Assembly: GCF_000472525.1 (NCBI RefSeq)
Contig: NZ_AWZT01000002.1
Location: 251,626-315,625, forward strand
From: Paraburkholderia dilworthii
GTDB lineage: Bacteria > Pseudomonadota > Gammaproteobacteria > Burkholderiales > Burkholderiaceae
DNA length: 64,000 nt
Direction of reading: 5' to 3'
Notes under the pieces: model-generated
The model's input: only the letters and a program-made list of their open reading frames with translations
What the model was told of the DNA's origin: nothing
Database searches by the model: none
Position numbers and translations under genes: made by a program
In this document: positions 27,054-36,843 of the stretch, in pieces
Layout: each line of letters opens with the position of its first letter
Numbering within the stretch: the first letter of the stretch is position 1

Positions 27054-27626
27054 GTGAACGGCGATAATAACGGCACACAGAGTGGCGATGGAAGCGTAAA
27101 TATCGGTATTGGCGATTTCCGAGGTGCCACGTTAAACCTGGGAAATGGCGGCAAGCCAGCCTTTACTCCAGAGCAAATGGCGATAAAGCGAAGCTCCGTG
27201 CTAGGTGGAGCTTCGATTAAGGCTGGAACGCTTAGCGTTTTCGGTATCGTTACAGGAATTGCCAGCATTGTAGGTTTGTACTTCACGCTGTTTCAGCCGT
27301 TCTCCCAGCCGCGGCACTCCTCGTGGTACGCGTTGTTTATGTTTTTATTCATGCTGGGTACGTTTTCTTTCGTCGTTGCAGCGGTATTGCGCCGCAAGCG
27401 CTTCGAGCCGTTCTTGTTACGAAAATACTACCTAGAGGCTGGCACACGCGACGGAATTTATCTGAGCAGCTTCACCGCAACGTGCCCGTGGTGCCGCTCA
27501 AAGATGCGCCTGCGGAATATTGGCCCCAAGAATGGGCCGCGGGATGACCGCTTTATCTGCGAGCGGAATCCGAGGCAACACACAATCGACCTCGATCCAA
27601 CACTGCTTCCTGAAATTGAAGAGTAG
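27054..27626 (+). CDS. Membrane protein with Asn/Gly-rich N-terminus and C-terminal zinc ribbon
   Basis: This protein of about 190 residues starts at GTG 27054, with GGGAA upstream. The N-terminal NGDNNGTQSGDGSVNIGIG stretch is typical of short beta-like repeats. Two TM helices follow (about 70-90 and 102-122), then a basic cytosolic segment and a likely zinc site, CPWCRSKM with a distal Cys in ICERNP. No family is recognised. It lies between a serine recombinase and a tyrosine integrase, so it is island cargo. It could be a membrane-anchored effector or sensor, but there is no direct evidence. Confidence 0.6.
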   Translation: MNGDNNGTQSGDGSVNIGIGDFRGATLNLGNGGKPAFTPEQMAIKRSSVLGGASIKAGTLSVFGIVTGIASIVGLYFTLFQPFSQPRHSSWYALFMFLFMLGTFSFVVAAVLRRKRFEPFLLRKYYLEAGTRDGIYLSSFTATCPWCRSKMRLRNIGPKNGPRDDRFICERNPRQHTIDLDPTLLPEIEE

Positions 27627-27934
27627 CGTGGGAATCTCATCAGCCTTAACTTTAGCGCCGCCGCTGGGGTCTTGTCCTGCCCGCCGTTCCTGAATCACTG
27701 CAACTCGGAGCGAACGCGCTTGTAATGGTCGGTTGCTCGGGCGAAGGGCTAACGATGTCATCGTACCGATGCCCCGCCACCAACAGACCAGAACTAATTA
27801 TCTACCGGCTAGGGATGCCATCGGCTCAAGATCGGGCGCCACCTTTGACAGTCGCTTTGTGAGCCGAAAAAACAAAGAACCGTTTAATCGTTTTGAATTC
27901 AATGGATTGTCATTTAATACCGGCCGAAGACGGC
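27627..27934. other. No gene seen between cargo gene and integrase
   Basis: The region is 308 bp between convergent genes. No domain-bearing frame or clear terminator hairpin was identified. Confidence 0.4.
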
Positions 27935-29083
27935 TCAGTAATTTTCGCCGATTACTGAAACGCGATTGAGCCGTTCGACGATATTGTCGGTGAACGACCC
28001 ATAATTTGATTGGATGATTGCGACGCTCGTGCCCGTCAACTCGGCCACCGTGTAAACGTCGATGCCCTGCGCTATCGACTCGCTGATGTACGTGTGTCGC
28101 ATGCAGTACATAACTGCGTCCAGCATGCTGGCAACTTCCCGAGCCTCCCGGAACGCTCTACCCCAAGCGGGTGCGGTCCAGCGCTGCGCGTCCGCTGTGG
28201 TCAATAAGGGCGCGTTACCTATTTTATCTTTGGCCTGCGAAGCGAAGAATTCACGCGCTCTGTCCGACAACGGCACCTTGCGACTTCCCGTTTTGCCGTC
28301 GAGCATCAAGAGCCCTGCGCTACGGTCAAAGTCGGCAACGTTGGCATTCGCAAGTTCGCCCGGGCGCGCGCCAATATGCAAAAGCCCAACCGAGAACGTG
28401 CGCAAATCATTCGGCATAGCCTGAAGTAAGCGAGTACGTTGCTCGGGGGTCAACCAGCCTTTCCGGCGGGTAGCGACATCAGGGAATTGATTTACCTCCT
28501 TCCAGCCCGCATCACTCGAAACAAGTTTGAGCCTCGCCTTGGCGTAGTTCAACGCCGCTTTCAACGACTTGAGATTACGGTTCACGGAATCCTTTGCGCG
28601 CTTGTAGCTTTCCTCGTCGTCGGGGGAGGCATCGTCTAGTTGTGCATTGCGCCACCGTTCGACATCCAGAGGGCGCAGCCTTGCGATATTGACTGCGCCG
28701 ATGGGTTCCTCATAGACCAATCGCTTAAATCTGCCCTCGGCATCGTAAGCGGTCGCCTCACCCTTCTCCATACGCCGATTCTCGACATACAGGCGACATA
28801 TGTCGGCAACCGTCTTTCTGTCGTGGTGAACACCCGCCGCCAATTCATCGGCCCATCGCTCAACCTGTTTGCGAGCTTCGTTAAACTCGTAAAGTCCATC
28901 ACCGAACGAACTGAACTGGTATTTCCCGTCCTCGCCCATGCGACGTCCAATCCAAGTGCCCGCGCCCGATTCCAACTTACGGTATCCGACGTGAACACCC
29001 GTGCTGATGCGCGCCCAGTAAGGCTCGCGGCGCGGCTCAAGCTTTGAACGTGCTGTTTTCGATTGAATGTTTACTTTCACCAC
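27935..29083 (-). CDS. Tyrosine-type site-specific integrase
   Basis: This 382-residue protein has an N-terminal arm and SAM-like core-binding region and a C-terminal catalytic domain. Catalytic Arg I is in LHIGARPGELANANV. The box II motif is YCMRHTYISESIAQG, with Tyr in place of the usual first His. The nucleophile is probably the Tyr in IQSNYGSF. GTG start, with GAGGG upstream. It abuts core dnaB, so it probably mediated insertion of the island that fills the left 29 kb. Confidence 0.9.
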   Translation of the reverse strand: MVKVNIQSKTARSKLEPRREPYWARISTGVHVGYRKLESGAGTWIGRRMGEDGKYQFSSFGDGLYEFNEARKQVERWADELAAGVHHDRKTVADICRLYVENRRMEKGEATAYDAEGRFKRLVYEEPIGAVNIARLRPLDVERWRNAQLDDASPDDEESYKRAKDSVNRNLKSLKAALNYAKARLKLVSSDAGWKEVNQFPDVATRRKGWLTPEQRTRLLQAMPNDLRTFSVGLLHIGARPGELANANVADFDRSAGLLMLDGKTGSRKVPLSDRAREFFASQAKDKIGNAPLLTTADAQRWTAPAWGRAFREAREVASMLDAVMYCMRHTYISESIAQGIDVYTVAELTGTSVAIIQSNYGSFTDNIVERLNRVSVIGENY

Positions 29084-29410
29084 GCGACACCCTCACGAAG
29101 TTCCGTATACGAATTTTATACGAAAAATCGCTGCCGGACTCCAACGAACCAATTTGACCAAAAGTCCTTGCTTATCAAGAACATGTCAAGTCTAACTCGA
29201 ATCGTACCGAACAACCCCGGACACTGACATTTGCCCTCGGTGGGCATGAATCGACCGAACATTGGGATCCCGAAAATTGGTCACATTATGGCTGACATAA
29301 AACCGCCATATTGTACCGTTGCGGGCGCGATGTAGCACTTTGCAAAGCGCGGTTACAACAGCCCGGTTGCTTTGGCGCTGTTTTTTCCGCTGGGCCGGCA
29401 CTATTCGCGC
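29084..29410. other. Integrase-dnaB junction; possible attachment region
   Basis: No gene is seen in these 327 bp. The right boundary of the island should fall here, but the matching direct repeat is not within the window as far as I can see. No tRNA gene is present in this interval. Confidence 0.4.
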
Positions 29411-30796
29411 TTAATCGCCGTAGAAATTCTGCGCGCCCGCAAAGTTGTCGAACTTCGTGAATTGGCCGTGGAACGTGAGACGAACCGGCCCGATAGGACC
29501 ATTACGCTGCTTGCCGATAATGATTTCCGCGGTGCCTTTATCCGGGCTGTCCGGGTTATACACTTCATCGCGGTAGATAAACAGGATCACGTCGGCATCC
29601 TGCTCGATAGCGCCGGATTCACGCAGGTCCGACATGATCGGCCGCTTGTTCGGGCGTTGTTCCAGGCCCCGGTTGAGCTGGGACAAGGCAATCACCGGCA
29701 CATCCAGTTCTTTGGCGAGACTCTTCAACGATCGCGAAATCTCCGAGATTTCGGTTGCGCGGTTTTCGCCGGACGACGAGCCGCTCATCAGTTGCAGGTA
29801 GTCAATGATGATCAGGCCAAGCTTGCCGCACTGGCGCGAGAGGCGCCGCGCGCGCGAGCGCAGTTCCATCGGATTCAGTCCACCGGTTTCGTCGATGAAA
29901 ATCTGCGCCTCGCTCATTTTTTGCACCGCGTGCGTGAGCTTCGGCCAATCTTCGTCGGTCAGACGGCCGGTTCGCATGCGGTGCTGATCGAGTCGGCCGA
30001 CCGAGCCGAGCATACGCATGGTGAGTTGCGAGCCCGGCATTTCCATCGAGAATACTGCGACCGGCAAGCCGTATTCGACCGCGACGTATTCGCCGATGTT
30101 CATCGAAAACGCGGTCTTACCCATCGACGGGCGCCCCGCGACGATAATTAGCTCGCCGCCGTGCATGCCCGAGGTCATGCGATCCAGATCGACGAAACCA
30201 GTCGGCGTGCCGGTTACATCGCTCGGATTCGCGGTGTGATACAGCGTGTCAATCCGCTCGACCACCTGAGTCAACAGCGGCCCGATCTCGAGGAAGCCCT
30301 GCGTGCCGCGCGCGCCGTCTTCGGCGATCGAAAACACCTTCGATTCCGCCTCGTCCAGCAATTGCCGGACTTCTTTGCCTTGCGGATTGAAGGCGTCGGC
30401 GGAGATTTCATCGGCAACGGAAACGAGCCGTCGCAGCACTGCGCGGTCGCGCACAATTTCGGCATAACGCCGGATATTCGCCGCGCTCGGCGTGTTTTGC
30501 GCGAGCGCGTTCAGATACGCGAGCCCGCCGACTTCTTCCGCCTTGCCCGACGTTCCAAGCGCTTCGTAAACCGTGATGACGTCGGCCGGACGCGTGGCCG
30601 CGATCAGCTTGCCGATGTGCTCGTAGATGATGCGGTGATCGTAGCGATAGAAATCGCTTTGCGACAGGAAATCGGCGATGCGATCCCACGCCGCGTTGTC
30701 CAGCAGCAAGCCGCCCAGCACCGATTGCTCGGCCTCGATCGAATGCGGCGGGACTTTCAGCGACTCGAGTTGGGGATCTTTGGACGGTGCGTTCAT
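29411..30796 (-). CDS. dnaB: Replicative DNA helicase DnaB
   Basis: This 461-residue protein has an N-terminal DnaB domain (PPHSIEAEQSVLGGLLLDN) and a RecA-like motor with Walker A GRPSMGKTAF, Walker B LIIIDYLQLM, and the arginine-finger region SQLNRGLEQRPNKRPIMSDLRESGAIEQDAD. Full family length with no intein. It unwinds DNA at the fork as a hexamer. It lies after the rpsF-priB-rpsR-rplI operon but is separated from it by a strong terminator. Confidence 0.98.
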   Translation of the reverse strand: MNAPSKDPQLESLKVPPHSIEAEQSVLGGLLLDNAAWDRIADFLSQSDFYRYDHRIIYEHIGKLIAATRPADVITVYEALGTSGKAEEVGGLAYLNALAQNTPSAANIRRYAEIVRDRAVLRRLVSVADEISADAFNPQGKEVRQLLDEAESKVFSIAEDGARGTQGFLEIGPLLTQVVERIDTLYHTANPSDVTGTPTGFVDLDRMTSGMHGGELIIVAGRPSMGKTAFSMNIGEYVAVEYGLPVAVFSMEMPGSQLTMRMLGSVGRLDQHRMRTGRLTDEDWPKLTHAVQKMSEAQIFIDETGGLNPMELRSRARRLSRQCGKLGLIIIDYLQLMSGSSSGENRATEISEISRSLKSLAKELDVPVIALSQLNRGLEQRPNKRPIMSDLRESGAIEQDADVILFIYRDEVYNPDSPDKGTAEIIIGKQRNGPIGPVRLTFHGQFTKFDNFAGAQNFYGD

Positions 30797-30861
30797 GGAG
30801 AGGAATTATCGTGGAAATCAGGCGACCGCGGCCAGCGGGAGGAGCAAAAAATAACGGCCAC

Positions 30862-30895
30862 AAAAAAGGCAGGGGCCGGTTGCCCGGCCCCTGCC
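30862..30895 (-). terminator. Rho-independent terminator of the rpsF operon
   Basis: Twelve perfect base pairs (30868-30879 with 30884-30895), a 4-base loop, and a run of six U on the minus strand (A-run at 30862-30867). It ends the rplI transcript, so dnaB needs its own promoter or read-through. Confidence 0.95.
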
Positions 30896-30961
30896 CTTAG
30901 CCAGCAACAACCTGGCCAATACTATCTGATGCTTGATGCGGTCAGTTCAGATGCGGTCGGC

Positions 30962-31414
30962 TTACACGTGCTCGCCGAGTACCGACACCGTCACATCGAC
31001 AACGACGTCGGTGTGCAGCGAAACCTGAACCGGGTGATCGCCCACAATCTTCAGCGGGCCTTCCGGCAGGCGCACTTGCGCCTTTTCCACTGCGAAACCT
31101 TGCTTGCCCAGTGCTTCGGCGATGTCGGCGTTCGTCACCGAGCCGAACAGACGGCCGTCCACACCGGCCTTCTGGCCGATCTGAACCGTCGAGCCAGCCA
31201 GCTTTTCGCCTTGAGCTTGAGCAGCAGCCAGCTTTTCAGCGGCGGTTTTTTCGAGTTCAGCGCGGCGGACTTCGAATTCAGCCAGCGCTTCCTTCGTTGC
31301 ACGGCGAGCCTGCTTGTTCGGGATCAGGAAGTTACGTGCGTAACCGTCTTTGACCTTCACGATATCGCCCAGGTTGCCCAGATTGACGACTTTTTCCAGA
31401 AGAATGATTTGCAT
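30962..31414 (-). CDS. rplI: 50S ribosomal protein L9
   Basis: This 150-residue protein has the L9 N-terminal RNA-binding signature [32 protein letters not shown] split across its first 32 residues. The long connecting helix ([23 protein letters not shown]) and C-terminal lobe ending in [10 protein letters not shown] follow. It binds 23S rRNA near the L1 stalk base. It is last in the operon, before the terminator. Confidence 0.98.
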   Translation of the reverse strand: MQIILLEKVVNLGNLGDIVKVKDGYARNFLIPNKQARRATKEALAEFEVRRAELEKTAAEKLAAAQAQGEKLAGSTVQIGQKAGVDGRLFGSVTNADIAEALGKQGFAVEKAQVRLPEGPLKIVGDHPVQVSLHTDVVVDVTVSVLGEHV

Positions 31415-31441
31415 TCGGATGCTCCTTATCGCGTCGTCGGG

Positions 31442-31717
31442 TTAGGCCTTGTGCTGGTCGGTGTACGGCACGAGCGCGAGGAAACGTGCGCGCTTGATGG
31501 CCGTGTCCAGCTGGCGTTGATAGTGCGACTTCGTACCCGTAAGACGCGCCGGCGTGATCTTGCCGTTTTCGCCGATGAAGTCCTTCAGCGTTTCGATGTC
31601 TTTGTAGTCGATGTATTCGACGCCAGCAGCCGTGAAACGGCAGAACTTCTTGCGCTTGAAGAGCGGATTTTGTTGCTGACGACGCTTGTCGAATTTCTTA
31701 CCAGTCGGGCGGGGCAT
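31442..31717 (-). CDS. rpsR: 30S ribosomal protein S18
   Basis: This 91-residue protein has the S18 pattern: [60 protein letters not shown]. It is slightly longer than in enterobacteria because of a basic N-terminal extension, as is usual in Burkholderiales. It binds the platform with S6, whose gene is two upstream. Confidence 0.98.
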   Translation of the reverse strand: MPRPTGKKFDKRRQQQNPLFKRKKFCRFTAAGVEYIDYKDIETLKDFIGENGKITPARLTGTKSHYQRQLDTAIKRARFLALVPYTDQHKA

Positions 31718-31719
31718 AT

Positions 31720-32019
31720 TCAGTCCTTTCCAATGTCCTGCAATGCTGTGATGTGAAATACCAGAGTTCTTGCGTTGCGGTGCTTTTTTGCCAGGAAGCC
31801 TGTGAAGAGCGTTTCCACGCCCATCGGACAGCTTTCCAGCTTACCGCTCGCCTCGCCTGCGGCTACCGCCTGCATGGTCAGTTCGACTTGCCGGGCAATA
31901 CCGGCTTCGACGACTTCCGTGCGGTGGTGCAACGTGCAGCCTGCAATCGGAACGCCGGCGGGGGTGTACCGCACCGGTTCGCGTTCGACGACGCTGGCCG
32001 TGAGTTGCAGCCGGTTCAT
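31720..32019 (-). CDS. priB: Primosomal replication protein N (PriB)
   Basis: This 99-residue OB-fold protein has [29 protein letters not shown] and [22 protein letters not shown]. It is an SSB-derived protein of the PriA-PriB-DnaT replication-restart pathway. Its gene sits between rpsF and rpsR, the conserved location. Its stop is 2 bp from the rpsR start, so translation is coupled. Confidence 0.95.
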   Translation of the reverse strand: MNRLQLTASVVEREPVRYTPAGVPIAGCTLHHRTEVVEAGIARQVELTMQAVAAGEASGKLESCPMGVETLFTGFLAKKHRNARTLVFHITALQDIGKD

Positions 32020-32069
32020 GAAGCCTTTGACGAGGGTGACGCTTGATCTGGTAGCTTAAATAGTGTGTC

Positions 32070-32444
32070 TTAAGCCTGCGCTTCGGACGGTTGCGTAGCA
32101 GCCGACTTCTTGGCTTCTTCGCGCTGCACTTCCTTCATCATCGGCGAAGGGCCGGTTTCGGCCTTCTTCATCTTGACGATGAGGTGACGCAGCACGGCGT
32201 CGTTGAACTTGAACGCGTGTTCCAGCTCGTCGAGCGTGGTCTGGTCGCATTCGATGTTCATGCAGACGTAGTGAGCCTTCGCGAGTTTCTCGATCATGTA
32301 GGCCAGTTGGCGACGGCCCCAGTCTTCGATACGGTGGATCTGGCCACCGTGCGACGTGATCGTGCCCTTGTAACGCTCGATCATGGCGGGCACCTGCTCG
32401 CTCTGATCGGGATGCACGATAAAGACGATTTCATAATGACGCAT
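32070..32444 (-). CDS. rpsF: 30S ribosomal protein S6
   Basis: This 124-residue protein starts at [17 protein letters not shown], the family start; the open frame continues upstream without S6 sequence. [27 protein letters not shown] is the S6 core. The C-terminal tail is charged and Ala-rich. First gene of the operon, with AAGGAGTG upstream of the ATG. Confidence 0.98.
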   Translation of the reverse strand: MRHYEIVFIVHPDQSEQVPAMIERYKGTITSHGGQIHRIEDWGRRQLAYMIEKLAKAHYVCMNIECDQTTLDELEHAFKFNDAVLRHLIVKMKKAETGPSPMMKEVQREEAKKSAATQPSEAQA

Positions 32445-32793
32445 ACACACTCCTTGTGGATTTAAGCCACCCGGGCGTCTGAACCGGTGCGGCAAGTGAG
32501 AAGCCGAAGATTGTAGCCCGATCGGGGTCGGCTTGCAAGGCATTGCATCGTCTCAGCAAGCGATTCAGGCGTGTTTTCAATGATTTAGCTTGGGCGTTGC
32601 ACGAACAATATGAGCTTCCTCGTCGCTCGGTTGCCCGTCGGGCGCTTTCGACCCTCTGTGCCGCTTGCAGATGTGTCTTCCGTGCCGCTTCGAGGTTCGC
32701 GCTTCAAGGTCCGCTTCCTCGCCTGTTCCCACGCCGCGCCCGCCGCGGTGCCAGCGATTGCGCCACGCCGCCATGCTCGCGGGTCTCAGCGCG
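32445..32793. other. Operon leader and spacer, no gene
   Basis: It holds the rpsF leader on the minus strand and the 3' side of the LysR gene. No domain-bearing frame was seen. A promoter for rpsF must lie here but was not pinned to specific boxes. Confidence 0.4.
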
Positions 32794-33708
32794 CTAATAC
32801 GCCGGCTGGTTCCAGTAATCCTCGCTCGCGTAGATTTCTTTCAGGTAATCGATGAAATAGCGCACCTTGGCCGGCACGTAGCGTTGCTGCGGGTAGACCG
32901 CGAGAATGTCGTAGTCGGGCAGCGCGAATTCGTCGAGCACCGTTTCCAGTTCGCCGCGCGCGAGCTGCTGCTGGATTTCCCACGTGGAACGCCAGCCGAG
33001 CCCAAGCCCTTCGGACACCCAGCGGTGCAGTAGTTCGCCGTCGTTGCAATCGAGCGTGCCGCCCACACGCACCGTGACGAGCTTGCCGTTACGGCGGAAA
33101 TACCAGCCTCGGTTCTGGCCGCCTTGCAGATTGAACGCCAGACAGTTGTGCCGCGGGAGGTCCTCGAGCGTTTTCGGCTTGCCGTGCTTGCGAAAATAGT
33201 CGGGCGTGCCGCAAACCACGCGGCGGTTCGACGCCAGCTTCACCGCGACGAAGTTCGGATCGACCGCACCGCCGATGCGTATCGACAGGTCGTAACCCTC
33301 GCGCACCAGATCGACGACGCGGTCGGTCAGGTTGAACGACACCTGTAGTTCCGGCTTGTCGGCGACAAACGCCGGCGCGAGCGGCGCGACGTGCTTGCGG
33401 CCGAACGCGGCGGGCGCCGACACGATCAGATGGCCGTTCACCGCGCGGCGTCCGGCGCTCAGTTCGTTCTCGGCCTGGTCCCATTCGGTCAATAGTCCGC
33501 GGCAGCGCTCCAGAAACGCGGCGCCGTCCTCGCTGACGACGAGCCGCCGCGTCGAGCGGTACATCAGCTTCACGCCGAGGCGTTTTTCGAGCGCGTCGAT
33601 GCGGCGGCCGAGGATCACAGGCGACACGCCCTCCTCCAAAGCCGCGGCGGCGAGGCTGCCCGCGTCCGCGACGCGCACAAAGGTTTCGATCTGTTTGAAG
33701 CGATCCAC
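32794..33708 (-). CDS. LysR-family regulator divergent from gcl
   Basis: This 304-residue protein has an N-terminal wHTH (MDRFKQIETFVRVADAGSLAAAA, VSPVILGRRIDALEKRLGVKL, RSTRRLVV) and a LysR substrate-binding domain (HLIVSAPAAFGRKHVAP and onward). Divergent from the glyoxylate carboligase operon across a 346-bp region, it is the natural candidate regulator. An effector such as glyoxylate or allantoate is inferred, not shown. Confidence 0.92.
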   Translation of the reverse strand: MDRFKQIETFVRVADAGSLAAAALEEGVSPVILGRRIDALEKRLGVKLMYRSTRRLVVSEDGAAFLERCRGLLTEWDQAENELSAGRRAVNGHLIVSAPAAFGRKHVAPLAPAFVADKPELQVSFNLTDRVVDLVREGYDLSIRIGGAVDPNFVAVKLASNRRVVCGTPDYFRKHGKPKTLEDLPRHNCLAFNLQGGQNRGWYFRRNGKLVTVRVGGTLDCNDGELLHRWVSEGLGLGWRSTWEIQQQLARGELETVLDEFALPDYDILAVYPQQRYVPAKVRYFIDYLKEIYASEDYWNQPAY

Positions 33709-33721
33709 CGTTGTCTCCTGT

Positions 33722-33843
33722 GTCGACCCGAGTTGGCGCTTCAGCGCTTACTCGTGTCCCACGCACCGCGAGTCGATCCGAGTTAGCGCTTCAGCGCTTA
33801 CTCGTGTCCCACGCACCGCGAGTCGACCCGAGCTAGCGCTTCA
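33722..33843. repeat. Tandem repeat, 50-bp unit, about 2.4 copies
   Basis: Copies begin at 33722, 33772 and 33822 (partial). The first two differ at about two positions. Each contains AGCGCTTCAGCGCT and CACGCACCGCGAGTCGA. It lies 14 bp upstream of the LysR start in the LysR-gcl divergent region, so it could hold multiple regulator sites, or be a neutral duplication. Confidence 0.9.
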
Positions 33844-34054
33844 CCTGCCCCCAAATCCGCTTTTCAGCGCGTAAGTCCAGTCTCACGCAAAGCCCCCAAC
33901 GCCCAACACCCGCGCCGCCCACCATTCCGTCGCCCCATTCCATACTTTTTGTTTCGAAATAAGCGACACCGACTGATCTTATCAAACCTTTAGGTCAAGC
34001 CTAAAGTGCGTTCAACAGCCTTATTTGCCCATCCCAAACATTCAGGAGACATTC

Positions 34055-35830
34055 ATGGCCAAGATGAGAGCCGTCGACGCCGCCGTACTGGTGCTCGAAA
34101 AAGAAGGTATCGACACCGCGTTCGGCGTGCCGGGCGCAGCGATCAACCCGTTCTACTCGGCCATGCGCCGGGCGGGCAACATCAGCCACGTGCTCGCGCG
34201 CCATGTCGAGGGCGCTTCGCACATGGCCGAAGGTTACACACGCGCGCAGCCGGGCAATATCGGCGTGTGCATCGGCACGTCGGGCCCCGCCGGCACCGAC
34301 ATGATCACCGGTTTGTACTCCGCTCAGGCCGACTCGATCCCTATTCTGGCTATCACCGGACAAGCGCCGCGCGCGCGTCTGTACAAGGAAGATTTCCAGG
34401 CCGTCGACATCGAATCGATCGCCAAGCCCGTCACCAAGTGGGCCGTGACGGTGCGCGAGCCGGCGCTCGTGCCGCGCGTGTTCCAGCAGGCATTTCACCT
34501 GATGCGCTCGGGCCGTCCCGGCCCCGTGCTGGTCGACTTGCCGATCGACGTGCAACTCGCCGAAATCGAATTCGATATCGACACCTACGAACCGCTGCCG
34601 GTCTACAAGCCGAAGGCGACGCGCAAACAGATCGAAGCCGCCCTCACCTTGCTCAACGATTCCGAGAAGCCGCTGATCGTCTCGGGCGGCGGCGTGCTGA
34701 ACGCAGCCGCTGAGGATTTGCTCGTCACGTTCGCCGAAACCATCGGCGTGCCAGTGATTCCGACGCTGATGTCGTGGGGCGCGATTCCCGACGACCATCC
34801 GCTGATGGCCGGCATGGTCGGTCTGCAAACCTCGCACCGCTACGGCAACGCGACGATGCTTGCCTCCGACTTCGTGCTCGGCATCGGCAACCGCTGGGCC
34901 AACCGTCACACGGGCAGCATCGACGTCTATACGAAGGGCCGCAAGTTCGTGCACGTGGACATCGAGCCGACGCAAATCGGCCGCGTGTTCGGCCCGGATC
35001 TGGGCATCGTGTCGGACGCGAAGGCCGCGCTCGAACTGTTCGTCGAAGTCGCCAACGAATGGAAGGCCGCAGGCAAGCTGAAGGATCGCAGCGCATGGGT
35101 CGCCGATTGCCAGCAGCGCAAGCAGACCATGCATCGCAAGACGCACTTCGACAACGTGCCGATGAAGCCGCAGCGCGTCTACGAAGAGATGAACCAGGTG
35201 TTCGGCCGCGACACGTGCTACGTGAGCACGATCGGTCTTTCGCAGATCGCCGGCGCGCAATTCCTGCATGTCTATAAAGCGCGCAACTGGATCAACTGCG
35301 GCCAGGCTGGCCCGCTCGGCTGGACGATTCCGGCAGCGCTCGGCGTGCGCGCCGCTGACCCACAACGACCGATCGTCGCGCTTTCTGGTGACTACGACTT
35401 CCAGTTCATGATCGAAGAACTCGCGGCCGGCGCGCAATTCAAGCTGCCGTACGTGCATGTGGTCGTGAACAACTCGTACCTCGGCCTGATCCGCCAGGCG
35501 CAGCGCGCATTCGACATGGACTTCTGCGTGCAGCTCGGCTTCGAAAACATCAACTCGCCGGAAACCAACGGCTACGGCGTCGACCACGTCGCGGTGGCCG
35601 AAGGTCTCGGTTGCAAGGCGATTCGCGTGTTCAAGCCGGAAGAGCTTAAGCCCGCGCTGCAAAAAGCACAGTCGATGCTCTCCGAGTTCAACGTGCCGGT
35701 GGTCGTCGAAGTGATTCTGGAACGCGTGACCAACATTTCGATGGGCACGGAAATCGATGCGATCAACGAGTTCGAAGAACTGGCCGCGAAGCGCGAAGAC
35801 GCGCCGACTGCGATCAGCATGCTCGACTGA
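34055..35830 (+). CDS. gcl: Glyoxylate carboligase (tartronate-semialdehyde synthase)
   Basis: This 591-residue ThDP enzyme starts [27 protein letters not shown], with AGGAGAC upstream. The usual ThDP glutamate is absent: the segment reads [12 protein letters not shown], and Gcl has Val in place of Glu. The ThDP-binding [12 protein letters not shown] with NNSYLGLI is present. It condenses two glyoxylate to tartronate semialdehyde with CO2 release. First gene of gcl-hyi-glxR. Confidence 0.97.
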   Translation: MAKMRAVDAAVLVLEKEGIDTAFGVPGAAINPFYSAMRRAGNISHVLARHVEGASHMAEGYTRAQPGNIGVCIGTSGPAGTDMITGLYSAQADSIPILAITGQAPRARLYKEDFQAVDIESIAKPVTKWAVTVREPALVPRVFQQAFHLMRSGRPGPVLVDLPIDVQLAEIEFDIDTYEPLPVYKPKATRKQIEAALTLLNDSEKPLIVSGGGVLNAAAEDLLVTFAETIGVPVIPTLMSWGAIPDDHPLMAGMVGLQTSHRYGNATMLASDFVLGIGNRWANRHTGSIDVYTKGRKFVHVDIEPTQIGRVFGPDLGIVSDAKAALELFVEVANEWKAAGKLKDRSAWVADCQQRKQTMHRKTHFDNVPMKPQRVYEEMNQVFGRDTCYVSTIGLSQIAGAQFLHVYKARNWINCGQAGPLGWTIPAALGVRAADPQRPIVALSGDYDFQFMIEELAAGAQFKLPYVHVVVNNSYLGLIRQAQRAFDMDFCVQLGFENINSPETNGYGVDHVAVAEGLGCKAIRVFKPEELKPALQKAQSMLSEFNVPVVVEVILERVTNISMGTEIDAINEFEELAAKREDAPTAISMLD

Positions 35831-35926
35831 TCTGTACGACTTCGACCGCTTGAGCGCGATTGCACGACTTCGTTGCAATCGCGTCATGAAGCTTTTCCAC
35901 TGACCGACCAAAGAGACCTACGTACC

Positions 35927-36736
35927 ATGCCGAAATTTGCAGCGAATCTCACCATGCTTTTCAACGAGGTTCCGTTCCTTGAGCGCTTCACGGCCGCAGC
36001 GGACGCGGGGTTTAGCGCTGTCGAATTCCTGTTTCCGTATCCGTATCGAATCGCCGAGTTGAGCGAGCGTCTTGAGCAGAATCGGCTGAAGCTCGTGCTG
36101 CACAATTTGCCCGCGGGCAACTGGGAGGCCGGCGAGCGCGGCATCGCGTGTCTGCCCGATCGCGTGAGCGAGTTCCAGGAAGGCGTGGGCCGTGCGATCG
36201 AATACGCAAGCGCGCTGAAGGTGCCGCAATTGAACTGCCTCGTCGGCATTCCGACCGCGGGCGTCGATGCGGACAAGGCACGCTCGACCATCGTCGATAA
36301 CCTGCGTTTTGCTGCGGGTGAATTGAAGAAGGCTGGCATCAAGCTACTGGTCGAGCCGTGTAATTCCTACGACATTCCGGGCTTCGCGCTGAACCGTTCG
36401 GCCGAAGGCCTCGACGTGATCCGCGCGGTGGACTCGGACAATCTGTTCCTGCAATACGACATCTATCACATGCAACGGATGGAAGGCGAACTCGCGGCAA
36501 CGATCAAAAAGAATCTGCCGCAAATCGCGCATATCCAGCTCGCCGACAACCCGGGGCGCAACGAACCCGGCACCGGCGAAATCAACTACCCGTTCCTGTT
36601 CGACCTGCTCGACTCGATTGGGTACGACGGCTACGTCGGCTGCGAATACAAGCCACGCACGACCACCACCGCCGGCCTCGGCTGGGTGCAAAGCGTTGCT
36701 GGGCAAACACGCGGCGCCGCGCACGCCGCGGCCTGA
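35927..36736 (+). CDS. hyi: Hydroxypyruvate isomerase
   Basis: This 269-residue TIM-barrel protein has PKFAANLTMLFNEVPFLERF, LEQNRLKLVLHNLPAGNW, LLVEPCNSYDIPGF, FLQYDIYHMQRMEG, IAHIQLADNPGRNEPGTGEINY and VGCEYKP. These include the Glu/Asp/His metal-site positions of the family. It interconverts hydroxypyruvate and tartronate semialdehyde. The start at 35927 matches the family N-terminus. Confidence 0.96.
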   Translation: MPKFAANLTMLFNEVPFLERFTAAADAGFSAVEFLFPYPYRIAELSERLEQNRLKLVLHNLPAGNWEAGERGIACLPDRVSEFQEGVGRAIEYASALKVPQLNCLVGIPTAGVDADKARSTIVDNLRFAAGELKKAGIKLLVEPCNSYDIPGFALNRSAEGLDVIRAVDSDNLFLQYDIYHMQRMEGELAATIKKNLPQIAHIQLADNPGRNEPGTGEINYPFLFDLLDSIGYDGYVGCEYKPRTTTTAGLGWVQSVAGQTRGAAHAAA

Positions 36737-36843
36737 CCGACGCGCTGTGAACACGGCATCGGTCAGATCAGGCGCATGACGCGCCCATAAAAGCCCCGTA
36801 AAGGGGCCGCAAACAACACTGGAAACACTGGAGATTCACACAC

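Noticed and set aside
30161..31756. 531-codon open frame antisense to dnaB and rplI
   Set aside because: It runs across two clear genes and a terminator; composition is that of a high-GC shadow.
33722..33843. Possible CRISPR array
   Set aside because: Only 2.4 directly adjacent copies of 50 bp without unique spacers and no cas genes.
34001..35911. 636-codon open frame antisense to gcl
   Set aside because: It mirrors the codon phase of gcl, is His/Arg/Asp-rich with no domain, and gcl is unambiguous.
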